DNA of 64,000 nt from Mytilus californianus (taxonomy: Eukaryota > Mollusca > Bivalvia > Mytilida > Mytilidae), in the NCBI RefSeq assembly GCF_021869535.1, contig NW_026262690.1:90069995-90133994 (forward strand), read 5' to 3'. Positions 44,891 through 56,564 of this stretch are shown here, one piece after another. A model generated the notes under the pieces. The model was not told the origin of the DNA. It was given only the letters and a program-made list of their open reading frames with translations, and searched no databases. Each line of letters starts with the position of its first letter. The stretch's first letter is position 1. A program made the translations under genes and the position numbers.

Positions 44891-45559
44891 GGTAAACAAA
44901 ATGTATGGAGAGGCAATTAACACCATCTATTTCGTTTGACTATGTAATCTCAACTCAGTATAATAACTGATTACATAATGATAAAATAAACCCAGCGTTA
45001 ACGTTTGAAGTAAATTAAACTGTTTCTAAATCGTCGGCAAAGACAGTCACGTTCTACCAACTGACAAAAAGATTACTTTACCAGAGCAGCCAATGGAGGA
45101 TAATTATATATCTTCTATGTATATGGAAGCACCGCTACAAAATATGTTTACTAGAAACCCTCCGGAACAATAGCCATTAAGTTCTCAAAGCGGTTTGCTA
45201 GAATGAAGCCCCAAAAGTTCCCCTCATTTTAGTTTGTTTGAAAGTCGTTTGAAAGTCCATCTTTTTTCAATGTGGCTTTATATAGTAGACTTTATTGATA
45301 TGTTTCATTTACAATCACACAGCATCTCTTTTTAAAAGGGTATTTGATTAATGTTTGTAAGTTTAAATAGATGCCCTCAGAATATTTCTAGTACCAAGTC
45401 GTTGTTGCTAGGGCTCCAGTATACACGACTTTAAATACTAGTATTTTTTTACGAAATATTGTTAAAGAATAGATTAAATTTACTAGGCCCTGCTTTCTTA
45501 AAATTTCACGGCCCTTCATACCAATCACCCCAACTATTGCTTTAATTGTCTTATTCTTC

Positions 45560-45960
45560 CTGGTCAGAATATCCATAAAGGATAAGTTAAACAATCTTGA
45601 GAATTATTTCATGAATATTCCGGACGATAGCAATAACAGATCCAGTAAGATAATATTTAAAATGATATGGTCTTATATGTATTTCCGTTCTTATTTAAAA
45701 ATAAATGTTGTCCCTAGGATCTAGAAAAGATATTTGTCATATTATTTAACAACGCAAAATAAATTGTTTGCATGACAACAATGAACTAAATGCAATATAG
45801 AAAATCTTATATAACCTAGTTTGAATACAAAAGATCTGCAACATGACTTTAAATATAGATTATCGGAATGAGTCCAAACAAATTGTATGTGTCACGCCAT
45901 GTATTTTCCTAGAAGACGTTTATCTTTCAGAGAATAATAATAAATGATTACAATGCCAAA
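45560..45960 (+). other. Paralog of the gene 1 upstream region without a gene
   Basis: It aligns with about 8,440-8,960: shared words are 'AGTTAAACAATCTTGAGAAT', 'AAATAAATGTTGTCC', 'CTGCAACATGACTTTAAATA', 'TGTCACGCCATG' and 'TAGAAGACGTTTA'. After that the match ends; no GGGCGTG box, TATA or coding exon follows. It is probably the upstream remnant of a lost mini-gene copy. Confidence 0.45.
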
Positions 45961-46656
45961 ACTAATGTGTTATCCTACAATGGACATTTTGCACATTTAC
46001 TCATTTTAGGACAAACTAGAGAAGATAGGACTTATCCACAAGGATAAATTATCCTCAACATGCACAATAGCATCTTTCAAATAAGGCATCTTGCGAAATA
46101 TCTTGTTTGATAAGACCAAGGCTCATATCTTGGTATTAATGACAAGACCTCAAAATGAGACTTTTTGTGCCAATTTTATTCAGTTCTAAGTAGTAATGCA
46201 AATATTAAAAATAAAATTTCAAATATATCAATACTGATATCTATCACGACATAAGAACTTCTGAGGGGTGTCATTTGATATATTCATAACAATTTAAAGG
46301 GGCAATACAAGTGGCCTTTTCATAACTTGTCCTTTTGCAAAGATACTAGCTTCTAATTCAGTAAAATGTAAAAACGATCTCACTTTTGTTGAAATCCTTT
46401 TGTATCAGATTGATACAGAATGATATTTGTTTCGGATAATGACGAATTATTTCGCAGAACTTTTAGTTTACCTTGATTATCAAAATTTACCTACTAGAGA
46501 TTCAGGATTGGTTTAATACTGGCAAGGTTATTGCGTTTGTTGTTAAACAGAGAAAAGTGAGAGATCAATAAACGCCATTTCATGATATGCTGCATACTAA
46601 TAAAACTGGTTGAATCTAAATAGGATTTCCAGCTACTGACAAGTAGTCCGACTTCA

Positions 46657-46762
46657 ATTCGAATCACAAACTCCGAAACAGTGGTGACGTTGCTTCGCTA
46701 AACTAAAGTCAACGTAGCGTAGCAAGGAGGACGTTACCACTGTTTCGGAGTATGTTCGAATC
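46657..46762. repeat. Palindrome with arms ending in ATTCGAA
   Basis: Left arm 'ATTCGAATCACAAACTCCGA' continues 'AACAGTGGTGACGT'; the right arm is its reverse complement with small differences. The loop of about 35 bp has a second small inverted repeat. No ORF. Confidence 0.8.
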
Positions 46763-47590
46763 AATCAGATCCCATCATGGTAATCATTTTATGAAAAATG
46801 ACGCGCGTTTTGTCTACATACGACTCATTAGTGACGATAGAATCAGATCAGTTGGGCGGAAAAATAAAAAACGAAGTGTTAGAACATGTACTGTCGTATA
46901 TTTAGAAAAAAAACATTATAAATTCAGTATTGCATTGACTTTTGGGAAGTAATGACAGGAATTTTTGGACAAAGGTAATGTTTTTTTTACATAAATGACG
47001 ATTTATTTTACATGTACATGCAAAACAACAACTGGATTATATAAAGATTGGTTTCATTATCTATCAGATAACCTAGGGTTATACAGAGCTAACACTCAAA
47101 TTACATTTATTTTGTCTGTTTAGCCAAACAATCTTATATATCTGTAATCTTGCGGTGGCAAACTTTTGTCCTTTATTAATCGGATTTGATGCATGTGCTG
47201 TGACTTTGAACAAAGAAAACATGTTACCTATTGAATTATTAACTAAAGTTTGGAAGTTGAAATGTTCACATATCATGCACGGAGCGTAAAGCTAAATAGA
47301 TGTATCAACCATTGTCATACATTTATATAATAGATTTTGTTTATTAAAGGAAAGATGAAAAATTAAGATATACTGCTATAATAAAGGAATGTGTACGAAT
47401 AATTAGTGGCATCAAGTTACTTCAGAAAAGAAATTTCAACCGTACTCAATATGACGCATTTGTTTTCAGCTAAATGAAATGCAATTCAATACGTATATTT
47501 TGACAACAATACTTCTCGATTTACAGGATTTAGCCAGCCCTTTCGAAATAATATGTCAGATCTGGAGGAAATTCTTCAAAATTTAATAGT
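46763..47590. other. Intergenic DNA, no supportable gene
   Basis: It includes a fragment of the common repeat with GACGCGCGTTTTGTCTACAT at about 46,800, reversed relative to 39,280-39,375. Small ORFs have no recognisable domains. Confidence 0.45.
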
Positions 47591-47594
47591 AAAA

Positions 47595-47870
47595 TTGAGA
47601 ATGGAAATGGGGAATGTGTCAAAGAGACAACAACCCGACCATAGAGCAGACAACCGCCGAAGGCCACCAATGGGTCTTCAATGCAGCGAGAAACTCCCGC
47701 ACCCGGAGGCGTCCTTCAGCTGGCCCCTTAACAAATATGTATACTAGTTCAGTGATAATGGACGTCATACTAAACTCCAAATTATACACAAGAAACTAAA
47801 ATTAAAAATGATACAAGACTAACAAAGGCCAGAGGCTCCTGACTTGGGACAGGCGCAAAAAAGTGACTTC
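47595..47870 (+). repeat. Dispersed mussel-type repeat copy
   Basis: Same element and orientation as 35,105-35,385, beginning 'AGAATGGAAATGGGGAATGT' and ending 'TCCTGACTTGGGACAGGCG'. The two ORFs of 61-64 codons here are by-products of the repeat. Confidence 0.85.
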
Positions 47871-49080
47871 TTAGATTTTTTCTTGAAATGTAAAAATTTT
47901 AATAAAATTATCTTCTCAATAGCTTTTCGGTTGTCATAATTCAACACTTTAGTCTGTTTCTGGAATAACTTTCGTGTACAATAGATTTAATTAAAGTTTG
48001 GAAAGTCACAATGTTAAACATTTGTCAATGAGAGCTTAAAAACCAAAAGACGCTATATAGAACAGTCAAAACCATTTAAGGTCATCGTTGCCGAGTTGCA
48101 ACCTTAGTTTAAACATAACAATATATGTAGACTTTGTGTCTGTCTTCAGTCAGGAACCCCTTATGTCATATCTTTATTTTTTTTTTGTTATTTCGGGAAT
48201 TCGGTTTTGGTGGCAAGGTTGGGCGAAGACTATCGATTAAACAGTGGTATATAACGCCCTTATCAATACTCCTCAAGTAGTCAATACTGGTAAATACTGG
48301 TCAATTGAAATTTTCATGGTTCTTTCGACAGACGTAACTATTAATATAAAGCTCCCGTCACACTAGACCAAGACCATTAAGATCCTACTACGATCTATAA
48401 AAATAATAAGATCGCAGTGAGATCGTGGTATGGTTGGCTTGACTATTCAATATTTCATAGTTTTCACGTTCATGCCACGACCTTGCTATCATCCTGATTA
48501 TATTTTTGAAGACTGTTCAACCCTTTCACCCATGGAGATTTCTTTAAACACAAGATTCGCATAGGATATTTCAACTAGACGCTGTAAAGAGCCCATGTCG
48601 CTCACCTTGGTCTATGTGCATCTTCCATCTGAAAAATGGACACTATCCTACATTGCAGACTAGAATATAATTTTTGACTAAAATCTCTTTTGTGTTGATC
48701 TTGTATTGATATTTTTTTATGTTACTGTTTCTCTCCATCTTCTATATGTATAGCCAAAAACACAAAAACAAAATCGTCATGTAAGGGCAACAACTATAAG
48801 GCAACTGATAATTTTATATGTGCTGACCGATTTGCAAATCTTGTTTTGCTGATGAATTTTGCTTCTTACAGTTTACATCTACCTATAACAGTTACAAATA
48901 ATAGGCAATTACATAATACAAAAAAATATGTGCAATCACTCCTATACGGAGTCGCTGACTGAAAATTTCGGCAAAAATAACTTATTTGTAGATCTTGTCT
49001 TGAGCTGGCAATGTTTTTTGCTATTCAGATTTCTATCTTTTTATTATAGTTTAAAAGATAAAAGGCAAAAACGAAAAAAA
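47871..49080. other. Intergenic DNA with DNA-transposon-like fragments
   Basis: A piece at about 48,350-48,500 starts 'CTCCCGTCACACTAGACCAA' and contains 'GATCGCAGTGAGATCGTGG', which from memory resembles a bivalve MITE. At 48,595-48,640 'AGAGCCCATGTCGCTCACCT' is another known-looking repeat piece. No gene. Confidence 0.4.
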
Positions 49081-49084
49081 AAAT

Positions 49085-50745
49085 GTAAATAAAAGAAGAA
49101 TGTGTCCGAGGACATGAGTGCTCCCACTTAAAGGGGTATAACTCTAGAACGGTAAATGACTCACTGTCCAAATTTATCTCTTATCTTTACATGTTTTCAA
49201 GATAATAGAAAAAATTGCATGTTACGCCCATATTCCATTTTAAGGCTAAGCTATATGCTGGCGGACTGGATCATCAAACCCATTTTTAGAACTAGATACA
49301 CAAAGGATGATTGCTGCCCAGTAGTTTCAGAGAAAGATTTACGAGTAAGGTGAACCTAATCATTCCTTAGTCAACCTTTCAAACAAAATCGAATATGTCC
49401 CTCAGAATCCAAACTTATTTAGGATTTTGGAGAGGGATTAGGACATTCTACTTCCAAGAGAGAGTAGGGAAAAGTGGTCAACTTCTTGGAGAAGTGAAAT
49501 TCAATCATCATTTCGGTTGTGTTGTGTTTTCATGCTTATCTAGGCATATACATCGTGTTATATATATGCAATAAATGTGGATAGTGTCCACATGTGGACA
49601 CAGATGATGCTCCCGCTTGCATAGCATATAGTTATTAAGGGACATAACTGAAGAACGGTGAAAGTGACGCTACCCAAATTTGAATATGATCGGAGTTTTG
49701 TGGTAATAAGCATTGTGTGTAAGTCTCATAACATTTGGTTGAGGCTAACTTAAGTAGAGAACAGAAACTAAAAATTCAGCAATTTTTCTATTTGTAAACA
49801 CGCATAACTCTAGAACGGTTGTGTGTAAGTCTCATAACATTTGGTTGAGACAAACTAAAGTAAGAGAACTGAAACTAAAAATTCAGCAATTTTTATGTTT
49901 ATAAAGGGACATAACTCAAGAATGGTAAAAGTGTTCTCACCAAATTTCTTACTTAATCTGTATTATGTAGTAATAAGCATTGTGTATAAGTTTCATAACA
50001 TTTGGTTGAGGCAAACTAAAGTTAGAAAACGGAAACAAAAAAATTGTACTTGATCTTAGTTTTGTGGTAATGTATATTGTGTATAGGTTTCATAATGTTT
50101 GATTGGGGCAAACTTAAGTTACAGAATGGAAACTAAAAATTTTGCAATCTTTCGATTTATAAAGGGGCATAACTCAATAATGGTTAAAGTGACACTACCC
50201 AAATTCAACTTGATCTGTGTTTTATCAGTGGAAGTCAAAATTAAACATTGCATTGTATAAAGCATTGATTGTAGTTGATTCAACTATAATCATGGACAAA
50301 GGAAGATAACTCCAATTTTAAAAATAACTTGATATTTAGAAGAAAATAAAAATTTTGCAATTTTTCCATTTATAAAGGGGCATAACTCTAGAACAGTAAA
50401 AGTGACGCCACCAAAATTCAAACTTGATCTGTGTTTTGTGGTAATAAGCATTGTGTATAAGTTTCATAACATTTGGTTGAGGCAAACTTGTTAGAGAACG
50501 GAAACTAAAAATTTTGCCATTTTTTCATTTATTAAGGGGCATAACTCTAGAACGGTTAAAGTGACGCCACCAAAATTCAAATTTGATCTGTGTTTGTGGT
50601 AATAAGCATTGTGTATAAGTTTCATAACATTTGGTTGAGGCAAACTCAAGTTAGAGAACGGAAACCAATTTTGGGACGTACGTACGTACGTACAGGCGGA
50701 CAAGGGTAAAACTCAATGCCCCCACCGCTACGGCGGGGGCATAAT
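49085..50745 (+). repeat. Tandem array of about 160-bp units
   Basis: Units with 'GGGGCATAACTCTAGAACGG', 'AAGTGACGCCACCAAAATTC', 'GATCTGTGTTTTGTGGTAAT' and 'TTTCATAACATTTGGTTGAG' repeat about seven times; the last two are 158 bp apart. Small perfect palindromes occur at the left, TGTCCGAGGACA (about 49,104) and GTGTCCACATGTGGACAC (about 49,584). The right end is (ACGT)n, then GGCGGACAAGG and a hairpin. No coding content. Confidence 0.85.
50716..50742. repeat. Terminal hairpin of the 160-bp array
   Basis: TGCCCCC at the left and CGGGGGCA at the right enclose 'ACCGCTACGG'; most bases pair. It closes the array and parallels hairpins at the ends of the other arrays. Confidence 0.7.
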
Positions 50746-50904
50746 AAAAAATATACCTGCAGCGTTTTTATATGATACTTTATCGCTATTTCTCGAAAAT
50801 TTCCTTTGATCTTACCTGGGAACAGTATGTCTAACATATATGTTCCTGATCTTACTGACTGATAATTTCCTTTATCACATATTTGTTACGAATACGTTGG
50901 GTTT

Positions 50905-51000
50905 TGCATATGTAATAACCTCAAAATTGCCCGGGGCAAAAAAGAGGTTATTGGTTATTGTGCCCTGATTCCAAATGACGTGACGTCATTACGTCCTTAA
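50905..51000. promoter_or_regulatory. Short inverted repeat and CRE-type palindrome
   Basis: GTAATAACCTC and GAGGTTATTGG flank a 'GCCCGGGGC' core. TGACGTGACGTCATTACGTC follows at about 50,979, with a perfect TGACGTCA, only about 20 bp before an ATG in good context (51,006). It could be a promoter fragment or part of a foldback element. Confidence 0.35.
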
Positions 51001-51005
51001 CGACA

Positions 51006-51140
51006 ATGGCGAACAATGACGGTGCTCGTTTCATCGCAGTGGAGGAAAGCGATACGGCAGACTTTGTAGAGCAAATGTGCCCTAATTCCAAATTCCGAAA
51101 TAAGTGGAAATGTGACAATAAATTTCTATGGAGTAAATGA
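51006..51140 (+). CDS. Possible 44-codon ORF or first-exon fragment
   Basis: The start ATGGCG sits in a strong context (ACAATGG). The first 23 residues, MANNDGARFIAVEESDTADF and on, are balanced and acidic, unlike the AT-driven composition of chance ORFs nearby. After about residue 23 the composition changes and the frame runs to TGA at 51,138. I recall that several invertebrate proteins with recombinase-like domains begin in a similar way, but I cannot name the family. No donor site is convincing. It may be a truncated coding exon carried in repetitive DNA. Confidence 0.3.
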   Translation: MANNDGARFIAVEESDTADFVEQMCPNSKFRNKWKCDNKFLWSK

Positions 51141-51269
51141 TAAAAACTAAATTTGAAAATGTGACAAAACTTTTGTGATAAAATTTTTAAGATTTTACCT
51201 GTTATATTTCATTAAATTGTTATAATTGAAATTTTATCTCTTTTCTGCAGAACTTAAATATGTGATAAA

Positions 51270-51408
51270 TAGATTATAACATGTCTTTCCATATTGGCCC
51301 TGGTATCATCCCTCGACCCATATCGGCCCTCGGCTAAAGCCTCGAGGCCGATATGGGAGTCTCGGGATGATACCAGGGCCAATATGGAAAAGGGCATGCT
51401 ATAATCTA
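51270..51408. repeat. Long palindrome, arms about 65 bp
   Basis: The left arm contains 'CCATATTGGCCCTGGTATCA' and 'CCCATATCGGCC'; the right arm is the reverse complement with few mismatches; the centre is near 51,339. The ends are AGATTATA and TATAATCT, shared in form with the next palindrome. Confidence 0.9.
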
Positions 51409-51528
51409 TACTTCTCAGCGGAGTCGAGTGATATGAAAATTATCGCTAGAAACTAAGGGGGCACGTGCCGTTGCTAATGAAATTGACATGAAATTGACAA
51501 CGTCGTCATAGGTAAAATAGCGATAAAC

Positions 51529-51627
51529 AGATTATCATTGGTCATCTCAACTCGATTGCTTTTCTCGCTTTCGCCGTACCGGCTCAAGCGAGAATATCAA
51601 TATCGTTGAGATGATCAACGATAATCT
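51529..51627. repeat. Palindrome with AGATTATC ends
   Basis: Left arm 'AGATTATCATTGGTCATCTC' and right arm 'GAGATGATCAACGATAATCT' pair with few mismatches; the centre is 'GCCGTACCGGC'. The terminal words match the palindrome 120 bp to the left. Confidence 0.85.
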
Positions 51628-52551
51628 ATAAATATATATTGAAAACCCTGGTTAAAATAGTATTCTCCGGCTTCCTCCACCAATAAAAACTGTCCGCCAC
51701 TAAATAGCCAACAGTGCTGAAAGTGGGTTTAAACACCAACCAATCAGTTAAAATAGTATTGAGAGTTAGTTGCTATTCTAATATGACGTGCTGCTTTCGC
51801 TTTGTAAACAACACCGTGATAAAATACTCGATATATATCTATACTTAGCGCAGACTCAGAGATATACATAATAATGGATGTTACAAAATACCTCCTACGT
51901 AAATCCACATGTATCGGAACCTATTTGCAAACGCTATTCCGATTTTATTGTTTTAAAAATTGCAATAGAAAAAAGACTACAGAACTTCTATTCTTATTCG
52001 GATGCATAACAAAAAGAATTAATGCACCAGAGCTCAGAGAAATCTATAAAACAAAAATAAAATAAAATTCCGCGAAAGTCCATTAATGCTTTTGGCGCAT
52101 TTAAGTCATTTCAAAACATGACGTCATACAAATGAAATCGCTAAAGCTGACGGTTTTCCGTTACGTGAACCATCGAAGTTCGTATAAAATTGCATTAAAA
52201 TGGATTTCTGAGGTAGGGTTTGTTTTATTTTCTATCCTATTGCATTATTTGCATATTAACGAATTTCAGTAAGTCAACATGGCGGCTCCTTTGTTACGAA
52301 ATGTCAACTTAGGATTTGACGGTAGCTTACGAGAAAAACAAGTTAATAAAAAATGGCAAATGTAGGATTTGATAATTAAAAGAACTAAACACATTTTTTC
52401 TGGCGGTTATTTACGAAATAATTCATGCAAGCTACAGATTTATTAGAATGTTATAGCTTTATCTAACAGGGAGTAAAAAGGAACAACCACACACACGGCG
52501 AACCCACCCCCGCTTCAGTTTTTTAATGACCGTATTTGTCCTATTAGAATC
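51628..52551. other. Region with two small ORFs, no firm gene
   Basis: A 63-codon ORF at 51,874-52,065 is Lys- and Cys-containing and unrecognised. A 28-codon ORF at 52,279-52,365 begins ATGGCGGCTCCT in a strong start context. Neither has a splice partner I can defend. TGACGTCA occurs at about 52,120. Confidence 0.3.
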
Positions 52552-52649
52552 GAAATAATGCATGGAAGCCATAGATTTGTTGTAAATTTACACATGGCCT
52601 GGGCCATGTGTAAATTTCCAACAAATCTATGGCTTCCATGAATTATTTC
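52552..52649. repeat. Near-perfect 98-bp palindrome
   Basis: Arms of 48 bp, starting 'GAAATAATGCATGGAAGCCA' on the left, meet at GGCCTGGGCC (centre between 52,600 and 52,601). I count only about three mismatched pairs, including the central one. Such symmetry is usually lost quickly, so it is either young or kept. Confidence 0.9.
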
Positions 52650-53590
52650 TTTAGTATATCATGCATTAGTTTCATGTGCATTTACATCTATTTCAAAAAG
52701 TTCAGAGAATAATTACTCCCAGTTTGTGTCTGATCAGTTGTTTTTTGTTGTTTTTTTTAGAATGATTGGGTAATTTAATTCAACTACTTAATACAATTTT
52801 GTAAATCATTATTGAATGTCCAAAAACATCATTTCAGTAATTTGAGATTCTCATGATAGATTGTAGGCCTATAAATGAAGATATGTGTCAATCACGTATC
52901 AATTAAACAATTAAGAGCATTTTTTGTTTTGTTTACAAAGGTCGTCGTCTTATTAACAAGTTGGTGGAAACAAAATACCATGCTAATCACAAGCTGATCG
53001 GTGTCATATGTTTGCAATCAAATTATCCATCAGCTGTTTTTATACTTTTTACTTTTTAAATTTAAATTTTTATTCAAAGAACAGCAAAAAATAAGCTCTT
53101 AATTCCCAACCAATAACCTTTCGAATAGTACAACGGGTCTGCTCGTAATAAATACAAATAAAAACAAATCAGCTGAGCGATTAAGCAACATTGTCATGAT
53201 GAAAATCATCATAAAATGGTAAATCAAACTGTCACTCACTCGGTTTCCCATTTAAATTATTTTGAATGTTAAACCCAAGGATGTTCAAAGTCGCCGCTGT
53301 ATTTATTTGATTTAATCATATACAGTATTATTCCTTGGTTATTTTCCTTGCCAGCCTCCATTTTGTTTACCTCTCCATCTTGTACATTCAAAGTTGACTC
53401 CCTTATACCGATTTTGATAGCGACTTGATAGTGAAGTTAGTCTGCGGGCAAGCTTTGGCATTTTTTTTTTTATTTTGCAACCTATATCGTCATTTGGGCA
53501 GCAAGATTATGCCTTGACTAACTACTGTTTCTTAAATACAGAAAAAATACTAGAAGTACAGAACATAAAAAAAATCACTATTGATTGTTG
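52650..53590. other. Intergenic DNA, nothing supportable
   Basis: AT-rich sequence without recognisable exons, promoters or repeats of note. Confidence 0.4.
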
Positions 53591-53599
53591 CTCATGGAA

Positions 53600-53945
53600 C
53601 ACCCTGTGACAAGACGAACAAGCATTCTGCGCGTATTGCCTGGCAATACATAGCCCCCTACTGGTTAAAAATGCATTGTACTGGAACAAGATGCAAACTT
53701 GATCTATAACTTGTCATGTTGTAAACTATACAACAAATATCAAGTCAATATCTTCAAGCATGACGAAAAAAAATGTTGAAAATTGATTACATGTACATGT
53801 ATTTGAGTGAATTTTTCAAAGTCCAAGAACCATAAACTTTGCACAAAATCATTAGAGCAACATTCGAACTTGATCTGTAACTTGTCATGATAAAACTATG
53901 TACCATTCATCAAATCATTATCTTCAAGCATGACAAAAACAAGAG
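53600..53945 (+). repeat. Partial array related to 10,355-11,100
   Basis: It shares 'ACAAGCATTCTGCG.GTATTGC', 'ATACATAG.CCCCTAC.GGTT', 'GATCT.TAACTTGTCATG' and 'TCTTCAAGCATGACGAAAAA'. Two units are visible. Confidence 0.8.
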
Positions 53946-54094
53946 GCTTTCCAGAGCCTGAATCCCTCATCTGTAATTTTTTGCTTAAATCTTTCATCAA
54001 TGATTATTTTTGCTTTTCAATACATATCAATGAGTGGCTTAAAAATGCCATTTAAATGTTCTTTGTATCCGTCATATTTTCTTCAAAAGCACAA

Positions 54095-54260
54095 TAAAAT
54101 GATTCGCTGGGGGCGCAGCTTGATACGACCGCAGAGGTCGAACCCTGAACAGTTGGGCAAGTATGGACACAACATTCAAGCTTGATACAGCTCTGAATTT
54201 GGATTGTTATTAAATATTTGACACAGCATAGGTTTCTGACACAGAAAGAATGTGGTCTAA
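54095..54260 (+). repeat. Left module of a composite repeat ('TTGATACGACCGCAGAGGTC')
   Basis: The block from 'GCGCAGCTTGATACGACCGC' to 'GAATGTGGTCTAAGAACTT' recurs at 57,240-57,402 with high identity. GACCGCAGAGGTC is a small inverted repeat. Here it directly precedes the 398-bp array. Confidence 0.8.
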
Positions 54261-55915
54261 GAACTTGAATTTTTTCAATTTACCTATTATGGTCCAATGT
54301 CCAAAATCAAAATACATGGTTAGATTCAGCATATCAAAGAACCCCATATATTCAATTTTTGTTAAAATCAAAAAAAGTTTAATTTTGGACCCCAACTTGG
54401 ACAAACTTGAAAACTGGGCCCATAATCAAAAATCTAAACACATGTTTAGATTCAGCATATCAAAGAACCCCAAGAATTCAATTTTTGCTAAAATCAAACT
54501 AAGTTTAATTTTGGACCCTTTGGACCTTAATGTAGACCAATTTAAAAAAACGGGACTTAAAATTAAAAATATAAATACACGGTTAGATTTGGAATATCAA
54601 AGAACCCCAATAATTCAATTTTTCATGAAATCAAACAAAGTTTAATTTTGGACCCTTTTGACCTCAATATGAACCAATTTGATAGCGGGGCCCACAAATA
54701 AAAAATCTAAATTCATGGTTAGATTCAGCATATCAAAGAACCCCATATATTCAATTTTTGTTGAAATCAAAAAAAGTTTAATTTTGGACCCCAACTTGGA
54801 CCAACTTGAAAACTGGGCCCATAATCAAAAATCTAAACACATGTTTAGATTCAGCATATCAAAGAACCCCAAGAATTCAATTTTTGTTAAAATCAAAATA
54901 AGTTTAATTTTGGACCCTTTGGACCTCAATGAAGACCAATTTAAAAAACGGGACCCAAATTAAAAATCTAAAAACACGGTTAGATTTGGCATATCAAAGA
55001 ACCCCAATAATTCAATTTTTGATGAAATCAAACAAAGTTTAATTTTGGACCCTTTTGACCTCAATATGAACCAATTTGATAGCGGGGTCCACAAATAAAA
55101 CATCTAAATACATGGTTAGATTCAGCATATCAAAGAACCTCAGATATTCAATTTTTGTTGAAATCAAACAAAGTTTAATTTTGGACCCCAATTTGGACCA
55201 ACTTGAAAACTGGGCCCATAATCAAAAATCTAAATACATGTTTAGATTCAGCATATCAAAGAACCCCATATATTCATTTTTTGTTGAAATCAAACAAAGT
55301 TTAAATACTGGACCCTATCTTGGACCAACTTGAAAACTGGGCCCATAATCAAAAATCTAAACACATGTTTAGATTCAGCATATCAAAGAACCCCAAGAAT
55401 TCAATTTTTGTTAAAATCAAACTAAGTTTAATTTTGGACCCTTTGGACCTTAATGTAGACCAATTTAAAAAACGGGACCCAAAATTAAAAATCTAAATAC
55501 ACGGTTAGATTTGGAATATCAAAGAACCCCAATAATTCAATTTTAGATGAAATCAAACAAAGTTAAATTTTGGACCCTTTTGACCTCAATATGAACCAAT
55601 TTGATAACGGGGTCCAGAAATAAAAAATCTAAATACATGGTTAGATTCAGCATATCAAAGAACCCCATATATTCAATTTTTGTTGAAATCAAACAAAGTT
55701 TAATTTTGGACCCCAATTTGGACCAACTTGAAAACTGGGCCAAAAATCAAAAATCTAAATACACATTTAGATTCAGCATATCAAAGAACCTCATGTATTC
55801 AATTTTTGCTAAAATCAAACAAAGTTTCATTTTGGACCCTTTGGACCTTAATGTAGACCAATTTGAAAACTGGACCCAAAATTAAAAATCTAAATACACT
55901 GTTAGATTCGGCATA
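54261..55915 (+). repeat. Higher-order tandem array (three subunits, about 398 bp)
   Basis: The phrase '(C/G)(A/G)CATATCAAAGAACC' or a variant of it recurs 13 times, at about 54,328, 54,453, 54,591, 54,726, 54,852, 54,988, 55,123, 55,249, 55,376, 55,512, 55,649, 55,774 and 55,910. Spacing cycles near 126, 136 and 135 bp, a three-subunit period of about 398 bp. Subunit types differ: 'TACATGGTTAGATTCAGC', 'CACATGTTTAGATTCAGC' and 'CACGGTTAGATTTGG'. Several ORFs of 60-131 codons run through the array, but their repeated peptide (RFSISKNPIYSIF) simply translates the repeat. Confidence 0.9.
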
Positions 55916-56356
55916 ACAAATAAATAAATGTGATCAAAGATTTTACAAATCTAATGCGCCATACTGTGCAATTAAAGATTACTTCTTGAAATTTTTCAAT
56001 ATTTGAAATTTGAAAAAAAAATAATATTTGAAGAATAATTCTTTTTAATTTCTGAAATCTGAAATGAGAAAAAATTGACCCCCCCACAATTTCTTTTTAC
56101 CCCCCCCCCCCCCTTTTTTCCCCCAAAAAATTCTTTCCCTCAAGATATGGCCATAATCTCAATTCAAATTTCCAATGGAGTTGGCAACCATAATTACCCA
56201 TTTAAATTTACCATAGTGCTAACTTAATCTATTTTATAATAGAATTAAAAATATAGTGTCAAATCTTTCATATGGATTTTTTTGTAAAAAAAAAAGATGC
56301 AACATTTGCAGATATTTTTACTGGTCTTCCTTTATAAATATGCATTTCTTTAAACA

Positions 56357-56538
56357 TAATTTAAAAGCAGTGTAAGGGAAGTAACCAAAACGTTGTATTT
56401 GGATTACCTCCCTTACACTGTTTTAAATTATCTTTATTGTTCATTAACCATTACTTTATACATAATTTAAAAGCAGTGTAAGGGAGATAATTTCAATGAT
56501 GTATTTGATTTATCTCCCTTACACGGCTTTAAATTATG
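56357..56538. repeat. Two consecutive hairpins with AGTGTAAGGGAG arms
   Basis: The first hairpin is at 56,357-56,431 and the second at 56,461-56,538. Each has arms reading ATAATTTAAAAGCAGTGTAA and the complementary TTACAC.G.TTTAAATTAT. The arms of the second differ at about one base. The two hairpins share arms but not loops. Confidence 0.85.
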
Positions 56539-56564
56539 TTTTGTACTAAAGTATTTGTCCATTA

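Noticed and set aside
47553..47799. Two ORFs of 61-64 codons
   Set aside because: Lie inside a dispersed repeat also present at 35.1 kb and 1-165.
54250..55885. Series of ORFs with repeated peptide RFSISKNP
   Set aside because: They translate the 126/136/135-bp tandem units; the peptide repeat only mirrors the DNA repeat and frames break between units.
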